Source: Pocillopora verrucosa
Taxonomy: Eukaryota; Cnidaria; Anthozoa; Scleractinia; Pocilloporidae
NCBI RefSeq assembly: GCF_036669915.1
Contig: NC_089312.1
Location: 4,353,938-4,417,937 of the forward strand
Length of the DNA: 64,000 nucleotides
Direction: 5' to 3'
Within the stretch, counting starts at the first letter, position 1; each line of letters starts with the position of its first letter. The notes below the pieces were generated by a model. It was not told the DNA's origin. It did no database searches and saw only the letters and a program-made list of their open reading frames with translations. The translations under genes were made by a program, and so were the position numbers. Below, one piece after another: positions 36,112-47,035 of the stretch.

Positions 36112-36486
36112 TTAGCAGTACTTGGACCTAGGAATTCAACATGAATGTAAACTTAGGAGCCATAATAGTTGTATTAATTCTGAGTATCCCGAGTACTGAC
36201 TGTCATACAGCATTCTGAGGTACAAAATTAATCTTCCATCCTCACCCTTTGATTTCCGCATAAAAATTAAATATTCTGACGGCCTTCTGCCTAAAAGACT
36301 CACACTCAAAAAGTGAGATCAAATTTTCTTGGTAAATGTTTTCCTTAAATTATGACTTGTAAATTGAAAAATCTGTCAGATTTCATGTCAGACAGAAATT
36401 TTTCCTACCCCAAGGCAGGTAAATGGTGTCTGTTTTGTTTCAAAGAAATAGGTGTCATCTTCTTTTATTGACAGTTTTTCAATATT
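36112..36486. repeat. Block shared by copy 3 and the intron of copy 5
   Basis: AGCAGTACTTGGACCT..., CTGAGTATCC(C/T)GAGTACTGAC and AAATGGTGTCTGTTTTGTT recur at 54540-54840. The copy here has about 70 extra bases (near 36310-36375). It could be an old insertion in the ancestor of copies 3 and 5. Confidence 0.65.
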
Positions 36487-36599
36487 GTGCTGAATGATTG
36501 AAAATCTTACTGATTAACATTTAACAATACACTGATTTAAAAGCAATTGGTTTGCATTTTGAGTCAGTTCAGTCCAATTTGATGTCAAAGTTATTATTT

Positions 36600-37432
36600 G
36601 CTGTTCTTGCGAAATACACTGACCAGAAGAAGCATTCAGAAGTATTAAGGCTAACCCAATAAAGGCTAAAGTACACCTTCTTAAGGCTGCGATCCTTCCA
36701 TACCTCACCTACTGCCATCTCACCTAGCATTTTTGCCAAGCAAGTGACAAGAGAAAACTTGAACGCACTCAGGAGAGGGGTTTGCGTGCAGTCTTCAGAG
36801 ATAGTAAATCTACATATGAGCAATTACTTAAGAAGGCTAATTTAAAATCTCTTTATGAAAGAAGGCTACAGGATATAGCTTGTTTGATGTTTAAAGTGAG
36901 GCATAATCTGTGCCCACTGACTATCAAAAATTTGTTTTCATTGAAAAGTTCCACTTACAACCTCAGAGGCGCAGATTTCCACATTCCTAGATTTAATACT
37001 GTTACCTATGGAAAACATTCCCTAAGATATATTGGCCCTTTGCTGTGGAATCGACTTTCAACTAACATAAAAACCTCACCTTCTCTACAATCTTTTAAAA
37101 AACAGATCTGTTTAACTAACCTTTCGTCTAAATTAGAATACGATTGTGAGAACTGTGTTCTATGTAGCACATGAACAATTATCTGGCTCAGGGAACACTC
37201 TATGTGTTTATTTGATTTAATAATGAGTATTAAATAAGGTAGTTTAAACTTTTAGTTCTTAAGGTCAATGACGTATTTAAATTTTATCTATTGTGAATAG
37301 TTAAATTAGTTGAATTTTAACTTATTGTATTGAGTTTAGGTGTCCCCTATTGGTAGAGGGTTTCTTACCCTCGGCTAGATCGATTTGAAACATGAATAAA
37401 GTTTTTCATTCATTCATTCAATAGAAGTGACA
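36600..37432 (+). mobile_element. LINE 3' end (reverse-transcriptase C-terminus)
   Basis: The frame from about 36640 reads ...KAAILPYLTYCHLT*HF..., KRKLERTQERGLRAVFRD, LQDIACLMFKV, NLRGADF and YIGPLLWNRLSTNIK, stop at 37172-37174. These are the post-palm motifs common to CR1/L2/jockey-type reverse transcriptases. A TAG stands where Trp is expected, so it is dead. The element ends in ATTCATTCATTC (about 37410-37428), a 3' microsatellite tail typical of CR1/L2 LINEs. It is strongly 5' truncated. Confidence 0.75.
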
Positions 37433-37784
37433 ATGCTGTTAACAACCCATCACAGAAGTAAGGTTCAATTGTATATTTTTGGTTGGTCTTCCTAGTTAGG
37501 CGGTGACGCTATTGAACATTACACATGTATTAATTACGAATTATGAATGTATTACTCTAAGATCAAACAACTACACATTAAAGGTTGAATTTAATAATAT
37601 ATGGTTTGTGGTGGTTTCCATCTATGCTAACTGATTCCATGAGGAAACAGTGCGTTTAAAATTTGTAAGACTTCATAAAATTTGGTAGGATAAAAAATGA
37701 CAGGTGCACTTGTCTCATTGAACTGATAACGTTTTTTTTTTCTTATGGCAAAATAGACAAAAATTGACCTTGTATACCTGGGCC

Positions 37785-37960
37785 CTAATCTCTCAGTCAG
37801 TCAGTCAGTTAGTCATTCTCTCAGTACATAATAATAACAACTCAGTTAGTCAATCTGTCAGTCACTTCAGTCAGACAGCTAGACAGTCAGGCATTCAGTA
37901 CGTCAGACAGTCCGGCAACTGGTCCTATCACTCTCTCAATTCAGTTAACTCAACCTCTTT
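37785..37960. repeat. CAGT tandem repeat, copy 3 intron
   Basis: A short, decayed version of the intronic CAGT array (CAGTCAGTCAGTCAGTTAGT and related words), just downstream of the destroyed donor. Confidence 0.7.
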
Positions 37961-38410
37961 TACTGTGATCAGAGCTACAGTAATCTAATCTTTAAACAAC
38001 CTGCAAACTCATCTTCTGACTTTACATCCAAATCTCCACAAGTTACGTGGATGGTCAACTCGCTGTCGTAATCACCACTGTGATCGTAAAAGATGGTGGT
38101 ATCGATCTTTAAGTCCTTGTCACAGCCTGGCAAATATTCGATATTCGGTGAAACAGGTCGCTCCCAGTTCGCCTTCTTCTGTTCTACTCTCCTGATTTCT
38201 GATTCATGTAAACAATTTAGCAGCCACGGGTCCATTTCCCTCCCAAGCATATACTACTTTCGCAGTGAAGAGTTCCGTAGCTGCTGTAAGACGCTCAGCA
38301 TTGGAGAGAAGATCTTCCAAATCGCTACATTTGTTGTAGCCATGGTCGCTCTTATCATCACAGCCAGCCCAAGCTCACGTCTAGAGAAAAAGCTAACGAT
38401 TAATTCATGA

Positions 38411-38867
38411 GCGCGTCACGCATTGCGTGACTCGATGTTAAGTTACCAGGGGAACCGTTGAAAATTTGAACATGTTATCAGGAATGGTATGGGGAACGAA
38501 ATATGGTCGATTTACAACAATAAATATTTCGAAATATGAATATTTTACACGTAAAATCGATAAAAAATACTCACATCCTGTGTGTCCGTTGTAGTTTCTC
38601 GCGATTTCTGCTGTTTTAAGCTTGCTTACCATCACTGTTATTTATGTCAAAAGATGGTAAAGCAAGCTGAAAACGGCAGAAATCGCTAAAAACTACAGCG
38701 GACACACAGGATGTGTGTAGTTTTAATGATTTTACATGTAAAATTTTCGTATTTAGAAATATTTATCGTCGTAAATCGATCATATTTCGTTCCCTATACT
38801 ATTCCTTATAACGTGTTCAACGATTCCCCTCGTAACTTAACACTGAGTCACACAACGCGTAACGCGT
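38411..38867. mobile_element. Foldback element of about 457 bp
   Basis: The whole stretch is an imperfect inverted repeat centred near 38640. The left arm (from GCGCGTCACGCATTGCGTGA) pairs with the right arm (ending ACACAACGCGTAACGCGT), including the inner words CACATCCTGTGTGTCCG and CGGACACACAGGATGTG. No open frame is seen. It abuts the deletion edge of F-box copy 3 on one side and the Crypton frame on the other. Confidence 0.75.
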
Positions 38868-38933
38868 TATTGAATTAGGGTGTCAAAGGGTTTTCGCGTG
38901 ACGCGTGATGCAGGGTGCTTCCTTCCCACAGGT

Positions 38934-39808
38934 TTGGGACATTTCGCCGAGTTTTGGACGCTGAGATGAAAGATGCAACTAGATGCGGCCTTACTGTTTC
39001 AACAAAGAAGGACGAGAAAGAAGCCATCACAGACGAAGAAGAAGATTTGTTCTGGAGCAAAGGCTTAATGGGAACTGGTTCTTCTAATTCGTTATTAAAT
39101 ACAGTATATTTCTATAATGGGAAGCTGTTTGGTTTACGCGGAGGGGAACATAGGAATATTACTGTAAGAAATATAAGGGTAAGCGATGATTGTCTTAGAT
39201 TTGAAGAAAGCAGCTCAAAGAGTTACCATGGCGGTATTTGTGATCTCAAGTACGTTCCTCGTGTTGTGACGCATATTTGTCATGAAAGGGGTCAAACTCA
39301 TGCTCGTTGTTTAGTTGAAGTTTATCGACTGTATTTGGGTTTTTGTGATTTTCCTTGTAAAATGGACAAAGCATTTTACTTTAGGCCCAAGAAGAATCGT
39401 TTAGGGTTTGATAATGTTCCAGTTGGAATTAATACTTTGAATCAAATTTTGCCAAACATGTGTTCAGTTGCAGGAATTAGAAAGAAAACCGCCCATTGTC
39501 TTAGAGTAACATGTGCCACATCGCTCTTTAATGCTGGGGTTGACGAAAAACTAATTCGTGAACGCACGGGTCATCGCTCAAACGCTCTTTTTCAGTATGA
39601 GAAAGCTAACAGAGAACAAATGGTCAAGGTTTCCTCAATTTTAGGAACAGAAAGTAAGAAGTGTACTACTACGTCTGATGTTGAAATTTCACATGATGTA
39701 AACAAAGGGGAAGATGCTGATCATGTCAGTTCTGTATTTCAGGGAGTAACTTTCGATAAATGTAATGTTAAACTCGTCATAAATTCTACGAACTGCGATA
39801 ACATGTGA
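38934..39808 (+). CDS. Crypton-type tyrosine recombinase (5' truncated)
   Basis: An open frame beginning at a good acceptor (CTTCCTTCCCACAG) reads FGTFRRVLDAEMKD..., FGLRGGEHRN, then HCLRVTCATSLFNAGVDEKL and ERTGHRSNALFQYEKAN. R (LRGGEH), H-x-x-R (HCLR), H (GHRS) and Y (QYEK) form the catalytic set of tyrosine recombinases. The surrounding sequence is the domain found in Crypton transposons and in Crypton-derived host genes (DUF3504; ZMYM2-4, QRICH1, KCTD1 relatives). The N-terminal DNA-binding/core-binding part is missing or on unseen exons. Stop at 39806-39808; AATAAA at about 39841. The intact catalytic frame suggests recent activity or host use. Confidence 0.8.
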
Positions 39809-39925
39809 AACACGCAACTATTGTGTTACATTCTTTAAAGAAATAAAATTTTGTTGATTGCTTGAGATGTCATTCACTTCAAATTAATTTATTGATGTCA
39901 TATGATTTTCCGAGAATCAGTCGAC

Positions 39926-39975
39926 ATTTGGATATTGTATCCAAATCTCTAAAGATTTGGATACAATATCCAAAT
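39926..39975. repeat. Perfect 23-bp hairpin
   Basis: Arms 39926-39948 and 39953-39975 (ATTTGGATATTGTATCCAAA... and its exact complement) enclose a 4-base loop, CTAA. It lies 120 bases after the recombinase stop, just past the AATAAA. It could be a structured 3' end or the stub of a small inverted-repeat element. Confidence 0.85.
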
Positions 39976-40321
39976 CTTTAGATTTTCATCCAGTTTTTCA
40001 TTGAGTATCCAAACACATGCACGTGATGTGGTATACAAGCAGTGATTTGTAGTTGACTTTATGAATTATTAATGAGTTTGAGAAGTTTTGGTCTCAATAG
40101 ATTCTCCCTTTCATGATGAATAACTTAGTTTCCACTGGTACTTTTCTTCGTATGTAGTCTTTTTCTAATCATGATTTCAAATAATTAACTTGTAATTTTT
40201 ACTTTTCAGTATTTTTCAGAGCTCTGATCTCTACAAAAAGATTGATAAACTATAAGGTCACTCAGCTTAAGATTTCCATGACAGTGATACTGATATGTTG
40301 TCATCTTTTTTTTATTAAATA

Positions 40322-41852
40322 GATTCAACAGATGTACAGGAGGTTTGCTCATTGCTAAATAGCTGTGGTTCACGGACCATCAGTTCTGCAGCTCCACAGC
40401 CGAGTTATTCTTGTGGCAATATCATTTCTTCATGTGGGGTAGACTTCAAAGGAGATACCAGTATCAGCCCCTATGCACAATCAGATCTTCATGAAGTTAT
40501 AGATTTGTCAACTTTGCAACCAGACAATACCCCTGCCATATTTACTCCAGATAGTGTTGAACTTTCTGGTCTGCAAATTTACAAGACAGATGTGGCAAGT
40601 GTCCGACCAAATGCCATGATCACTGACACAATAGTTTTCTTCTTGTTCAAATGAGTATATTTGTCAGTGTAATCATATATATTGTAAACTTAATTTCTGT
40701 TGCTTGCAATGTATAAAGAAACATGTTTAGATACTACCAATTCTGTATTTTGTTTCAGGTAGCTACCCCCGTGTATGTATCCCATTGTGAGTACCTATTT
40801 CTAAACCATTTTAAGTGGGGAACAAGATGTTGGACAAACTTTCTCAAGGTACAAAAACTTTAAATGGTATTGAAGCTACCTAACTATAAACACTGTTTTA
40901 TAGATAAGTGTTATAAAAGATGGAATGGTTTAACACCTCCACCTTATAATAACAACTTGTAAGATTATTTTGATAAGAATATTTATTTATTTTTCAGTTT
41001 ACATTGGTTCTTGGTTGTCTTAACCCCATGGTAAGCATATGGTTAATGCAAGATTAAACATTAGTAGGATTTCTCTTACTGGAAGCAGTAAGATTCCTTT
41101 TCATGGAAGGTATAATAACCACAGTGTTATTGTCCTTTTGCCCAAATTTATAACTGTTTCATTTACATTCCTTTTCTGGGCATTTTCTGATAATGGACTC
41201 ACTGATGTGGGATATAAGCATTAGGCAAGAGGAAGTACATAATATCAACAGGTACAAATCTTCATAAATGAAAATCTTAAATATGGTCATTTTTAAATCT
41301 CCTTTATTTGGTTAAATAGAGTAATACTTTTTGTGCTACATGTTGACATTTTTTTAAAATATTAATCAGCTTCTTGGATCATCTTTGTGCAACTAATGAT
41401 GTATCCACAAAAACAAGGCAGCAAATGAATCATGTGCTTAAGGTAACCTATTTGACAATATGTTTACAGTACAGAATCCTGTACATAAACTATTGCAACA
41501 ACATGATATCAAGTCTGAATTAAACAATGCAAACTGACACCATTACAGAACAGCTAGGAATATTTCACTTATCAAATGGCTCTCACTTTCAGGTACCACA
41601 ACAATTGCCAGGAAGCATGTTTGTTGACCATTTCTTAAAGGTATATCAGTGCATGTTATAATGTTGATGCAATATGATCATATTTACCATAGACCATGGT
41701 AAATCACATGAAAATGGATCAAAATCCTGGCTGTTTTAAAAATGTTGAGTTCCTTGGAATTTAACAGAAGTTAAATGACATTCATGCCAATACATTATCC
41801 CATAGGATATTGAGGAGTATGAAGGTGACCCCAGTGGGTATGTCACTGCATA
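40322..41852 (+). pseudogene. Ulp1/SENP (C48 peptidase)-like exons, partly degenerate
   Basis: Successive splice-bounded pieces resemble a SUMO-protease domain. 40322-40654 ends SVRPNAMITDTIVFF, like L-x-P-x-x-x-x-D-x-I-I-x-F. 40760-40852 encodes VSHCEYLFLNHFKWG. 40999-41030 encodes LHWFLVVLTPW, with the HW of the catalytic His. 41372-41442 encodes FLDHLCATND, like the xxLDSL strand. 41594-41639 encodes VPQQLPGSMFVDHF, where D-C-G is expected but the catalytic Cys is lacking. 41805-41852 is a short last exon ending in TAA. Phases do not all agree and the first piece meets a TGA before a donor. Probably a decayed gene of, or beside, the Crypton. Confidence 0.45.
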
Positions 41853-42299
41853 ACACACCTGTGGTTTTCTCCACAAGATGTGGAAAGCAAGAGAACATTA
41901 ACAAGGAACTATTCAGAGGCTTTATTTGTAACGGAATAAAATGTACTTGAGGATAATCAAAGTGCTCTATGAGCAAACTCGTGAATTGACACATGATGTT
42001 TTGGATTATGTTTAATGTTATCTGGTTTAGGGAATTTTGTGGTTGATTGTCGTATCTAGAGTACAAGCAGTGGTTCAGTTTTCGCTAATGTAGCAAAGAA
42101 ACAAAGTAATTGAAATTGAAATGATCGTGCTATTACATTTGACAAGGGTGGATGATGTCATGTGTTTTAAACGTATATCATTTTTGTTTCTGGTTCAAAA
42201 GAAAAGTTTGGAAGTAAATGTGGGTGAAAAGTGAAATTTACTGTCAATCATTGTAAAAATTAGAAAATCAAGGCAATACTGTCTTAATGAAAACATTAA

Positions 42300-43110
42300 C
42301 GACTCCCTCTTTATCAAATGAGACAAACGGGAACGAGTTTTGAGTGATATAACTAAGCCAAGACTGCCACCGTCATTTTGGATCTCCGCCTAGGTAGATT
42401 TTGGTCACGTGCTAGGCAACGTATAATCAATAACAAGATAGGATTTCATTTCAGGCCTATTTATCAATTTTGTGGTGTATAACTTTCGCATTTTAGTACG
42501 TAATACGTATTTTGAATCTTCAAATTGTCTTGAAACTTAAAAGAAAATTGTTCGTTAAAAATTCACTGAAAATCGGTAGCTAATCGGTACACTTGTAATT
42601 TCGTCAGTCGCCGGCATCTTTTGTTGCTTCACACAGGAAAAACACACGATACGAAACGTAACGATCGATTTTGTCCTCAATCTCACGCCATAACAGAAAA
42701 AGCTTTTGAACATCTGTCAACTCCGTGCGCTTCGCAGTAAGTGATATTTTCAATGAATCTTCGGATTGTTTTTAAGTTCAAGGATTGTGAATTACAATTT
42801 TATGAAAAACGAAGGTTGTAGTGTGAATCCTAGCATGCCTGCCAGTCGCTGGCGCTGCTTGTTGAAACTAAAACGAAAAAAAAAAAAACACTCTTTTAAG
42901 ATTATCATTGGCTTCTTTTTCACCCCACCACTATTCTTAGCAACAAAGGTCGCCATTTCGTTTGTTTATTGCTCGCCAAAAACTATCAAATGCACTCAAA
43001 AGCCTAAAATCGAAAAAAAGTTTACAGGAATCAACCGATTGAGCGAGCGAATGCTATTCCCCACATCGTATCTATAACTCGTTCCTGCGCATGCGCGCAA
43101 TTCACGAGTT
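42300..43110. other. Gene-free stretch with NRF-1-like palindrome
   Basis: No convincing exon. A palindromic GCGCATGCGC (43087-43096) matches the NRF-1 consensus and a CACGTG E-box lies at about 42413. These could mark a CpG-type promoter, but no transcript start or first exon can be tied to them. Confidence 0.3.
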
Positions 43111-43269
43111 AAAAAATTATACATTAGGCATTTTTATAAAAATTTTTAGGAGATCTGTTTTTAGTTGAATATATGGAAAATAAAAATAAAAAAGTTAAAT
43201 TGAAATACAAAACTATACTGTTGATGAGCTCAAGCATGATTCAAGAGTGTCAATACTCTTGCAGTATTG

Positions 43270-43850
43270 ATTTACTGTTAGCATGGTCAAGTTTCATTTA
43301 TTAATGATGGTTGCAAATTTACTAATATTGCACAGACAGTGACTGCTGAGCTAATGTATGGTTTACATGTAAGTGGAACAACTCCACTAAAAAAATTGAA
43401 TGATTTCAAACGCTTAATGATACGCTCAATATGAACCCTCGCAGTTACAACACACCTTGTAGCAGTTGATGCAACTGAAGAAACATTATTTTTCTTCATG
43501 ACTGGAGGTGCAATAAGTATAGTTTCATGAAGAGCAAGATAATCCTGTTTGTTGAAACCCTTATTAGCCATTGCAGCATCTCACAACTGTAATTCTTCCA
43601 GAAAACCACCGGCTTTCACAATCTCCTTGTCACTGATACTGCCTTTGTATAATTGAGACAAAAATTTGACATGCAAAATGGGAGACATTGAAATAAGTAA
43701 TTTAAATGTGTTTGAGGATTTATAGTGGAGCTCGCAGAGCTTAGCCCCATAATTATACAAAATAGTAGTAACCCATCGAGCCCAAAAAAATTGGATGTAC
43801 AACTGTACAACCGTACAAGGTGCTACTTTTAACATGCAAGGTCAACTGTA
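43270..43850 (-). pseudogene. ISL2EU-type (DDE_Tnp_4) transposase relic
   Basis: The minus strand reads YKSSNTFKLLISMSP..., then GSISDKEIVKAGGFLEELQL, and in the next frame MANKGFNKQDYLA..., VVTARVHIERIIKRLKSFNF and VCAILVNLQPSL. These match the C-terminal half of DDE superfamily endonucleases of ISL2EU/Harbinger-like elements (normally Y-K-S-H-N-T-x-K, ADRGF-x-I-x-D-L, R-x-H-V-E-R-x-I). At least one frameshift lies near 43575 and the N-terminal half is not readable. A frame at 43889-44155 may be more of it. Confidence 0.65.
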
Positions 43851-44929
43851 CTGGGCATGCCAGCGCCATGGCTTTGTCGGGTAGTCTCTCATATACTAGG
43901 TATACTACCAGTAAATTGGTTAACTGTATTATTAATTAGTGGAATGTAGACTAGATGAATACAAAACAGATGCACCTCATCTGTTGGATCTAAAATTCCA
44001 CTGTGCTCAAGAAAGAGGGAAATGGTAAAAAAGCAGCTCACAATAACCTGGTTGACATCACACCAGAGATACTTTATTCTTTGGTTATGAACAGATTTTC
44101 CAGTGATGTGGCTGCCTCTATTTAAAACCTCTTTCTTACAGCATGAAGTGAGCAACTTCTATGTTTTCCATTCCAAGATCACTGCAAACTCTTGATGGTA
44201 AATTGTAGTGCTAAACAGCTGACTGGAAATACCGCAGTACAGTTGAAGCCTTGTTGCTGGTTGATGCCTGAAGGAATACTATCATTCTTGAAAAATTATC
44301 TAAACCACCATTAATGACAATTTTGTATGGCTGGATTAGTTTGTGGTTGCCATCAATGAGCCTGTTGGACACCATGGAGACATTTGTTCCACTACACTAT
44401 CACATATAAGTTAGGTGAAAATATGGTATGTAAAAAAAGTTAAATCTGCCTATCTAAGTGATAGTGGTAATGATAATAATAATAATAATGACAACAACAA
44501 TAATGATCATAACAACAACAAGAGGCATTTGTTGACCACCCACGAGTAACAGGCAAGTATGTGAAGTTCATACAGTAGTAAAAATCTGTGCACCTTGCAT
44601 AGTGCTTCTCAAACTTCACTGATCATCTGCTTCTATTTCTGCCATTTTGAAAGTTAGCTCCCAGAGCCTTTTGTTTTATCTGACTTTCAGTCATTTCTAT
44701 TTCCGCTTCCTCATCTTTTAGCTTTATTGAACATCTTTTAGTTACATAAGGTCATGCGTGAATGAGTCAGGAAAGCGATGTATGCTGCACAACATTGATG
44801 TATGGCATCCAAAATCGATGTATCCTGGATTAAATTGATTTCTTTTATTTTAAGACTTGTGTTATAATGCATAACAATAACGTAATTGAACAAAACATTA
44901 ATGTATCCATGTTTGATATTTTGTCCGTT

Positions 44930-45890
44930 AAAAAACCTGATAGCAGATACAATTCAACCAAAAAAAGTGGACAACTATATCCCATATTTAAGTTTTGTCA
45001 ACCTAAACAAGATAATATTTCCTTGAGTTAATAAAACTAATTAAAATGTTTATATTCTTTACTTTTCTGTGTTGAATGAACTAAAATTATGTGCTGAAAA
45101 ATGTTATCACCTAAATGAAAGATATTGGCTAATGTACATCAATCCTTAGGGGATGAAGGCTAAAATAAACAAAAAAGCAAACAAACAAGAAAACAAATGA
45201 AAGACAAACAACTTATAAAAATAACGTCACAAAACTGACATTAACCCTTTACACCCTACCATCAGTATGCATCTTCTCCATACTGTTCTCAGTACATTTC
45301 CTCAAGTTCTAACAAAAAGAATTTTTCTACCAGTGACAATCAAGAGCTATTTTAGTTGGTGGTCATCTCCTTTATTCTGATTACCTTAATGTTTGACTCA
45401 GGGGTGATACTATAATGTGAGCACACAGCTATCAAGTCATTCAAAAAAAGAAATAAAAAATAAAAGGCATTAAAACAGTCAAACAGAGTGAAGAAAAAAA
45501 TATATTGCAAACCCGATATTAGACCCCAGAAGTAAAACAACAGAGGTGCCCAAGGTACTGGAGTGAAAGACAAAGTCACTATGATTGTTTTCAGTATAAA
45601 AGAAAAGTCAGTATTTATTGCCTGGAGGGGGTGGGGAAGAATTTGGGGCAGGTCACATGGGTTTTGGAGGGAATGAAGGGGGGATCAGTTAATTGTCACC
45701 AACAGAGTCAATGGACCAATAAGGGAGAATTGTAAGAATATTACAGAGCCTAATAGAAGGTTTAGGTAAATTTTGTTATGACACAAACAAAATTCTCTGA
45801 AAATTGCACCAATGACTAAGTTGTTATAATAGGTTTTAATTTTACATGTAATTGCAAGTATTCTCATCCAATCACAGCCCTGAAAAAGAA
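44930..45890. repeat. Duplicated unit flank with R1 copy
   Basis: It contains the same ordered landmarks as the other unit flanks and an R1 copy at about 45600-45800 (GGTCACATGGGTTTTGGAGG, ACCAACAGAGTCAATGGACC). It marks the 3' side of F-box unit 4. No genes are seen. Confidence 0.6.
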
Positions 45891-46313
45891 ATAATTAGAT
45901 CTTTCTCACACAGAGTGTCTTTCCTAAACTCCAACCCTATATTATGAATTTTTCATCAGTTACAAACCTATTTGTTGTCATGGAAATATTGACATTACCT
46001 TCCCTGATATGTGAAGTGCTGTTTATTGTAGGTGGAACAAATTAAAAATATGCTACAGCTACTTTTGAGTGAGAATATCCAACTTATAATAGACTATAAA
46101 TCCTATTCTGATAAATATAACAATTGGACAATTTCTGTCTTTAAAAGACATAACTTAAAAAGACACATATGCATCACAAAAGATTTCCAAATGCACTTAC
46201 TAAACCCATGTTAGACTATTACAGTTACAGTCCTTGCACTGTTATGTTGACTGTCCTTTTGAACAGAATACTGTTTAAAGCTGAAAAGTAAGTGAAAAGT
46301 TTATTGTTCATCA

Positions 46314-47035
46314 ATGTGTTCCTCTTTATTATGTTCCTCCTCACTATGTTCCTCTTCACTGTTCCTCTTCACTATGATCCTCTTCTCTATGTTCCTCTTC
46401 ATTGTGTTCCTCTACATTGTGTTCCTCTTCACTATGTTCCTCTACATTGTGTTCCTCTTCATTGTGTTCCTCTACATTGTGTTCCTCTTCACTATGTTCC
46501 TCTACATTGTGTTCCTCTTCACTATGTTCCTCTACATTGTGTTCCTCTTCACTATGTTCCTCCTCACTATGTTCCTCTTCATTGTGTTCCTCTTCATTAT
46601 GTTCCTCTTCATTATGTTCCTCTTCATTATGTTCCTCTTCATTATGTTCCTCTTCATTATGTTCCTCTTCATTATGTTCCTCTTCACTGTGTTCTTCTTC
46701 ATTGTGTTCCTCTTCATTCTGTTCCTCCTCACTATGTTCCTCTTCACTATGTTCCTCTTCACTATGTTCCTCTTCATTCTGTTCCTCTTCACTGTTCCTC
46801 TTCATTGTGTTCCTCTTCACTATGTCCCTCTTCACTGTGTTCCTCTTCACTGTGTTCTTCTTCATTGTGTTCCTCTCCACTATGTTCCTCTTCACTGTGT
46901 TCCTCTTCACTGTGTTCCTCTTCACTATGTTCCTCTTCATTGTGTTCCTCTTCTCTATGTTCCTCTTCATTGTGTTCCTCTTCACTATGTTCCTCCTCAC
47001 TATGTTCCTCTTCACCATGCTCCTCATCCTCTCTG
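46314..47035 (-). repeat. 15-bp coding minisatellite (EEEHx)
   Basis: About 48 tandem units of CTCTTCAYTRTGTTC (plus strand), which read E-H-N/S-E-E on the minus strand. Two units are 13 bases (CTCTTCACTGTTC, near 46790 and 46357), each creating GAACAGTGA. The ancestral stop, in line with copy 1 (...EHIDEQ then TAA), is at 46301-46303. Long open frames on both strands here are by-products of the repeat. Confidence 0.92.

Larger units (their letters stand above)
35940..38362 (-). pseudogene. F-box array copy 3, heavily degraded
   Basis: The tail end of exon 2 survives at about 35940-36112 and the 3' part of exon 1 at 37998-38362 (CDKDLKIDTT, HVTCGDLDVKSE readable). The F-box itself is gone: homology ends at about 38360, just before a foldback element. 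The splice donor is mutated (GAAG|ATGAGT instead of GAAG|GTGAGT) and frames are shifted. The middle of exon 2 is deleted, joined directly to sequence (36112-36486) that also occurs in the intron of copy 5 (54540-54840). A LINE 3' end sits in the intron. Confidence 0.8.

Noticed and set aside
36514..36823. Minus-strand frames at 36.5-36.8 kb
   Set aside because: They lie antisense to the LINE reverse-transcriptase tail, which has recognisable motifs on the plus strand.
40840..40990. A possible short exon joining the two Ulp1-like pieces
   Set aside because: The only candidate (after TGTTTTATAG) gives no family-like sequence and does not mend the phase, so the gene was left as degenerate.
42766..43077. 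Plus-strand frame of 103 codons at 42.8 kb
   Set aside because: Low-complexity Lys-rich composition around an A-run, no domain, no splice context; kept only as a gene-free region.
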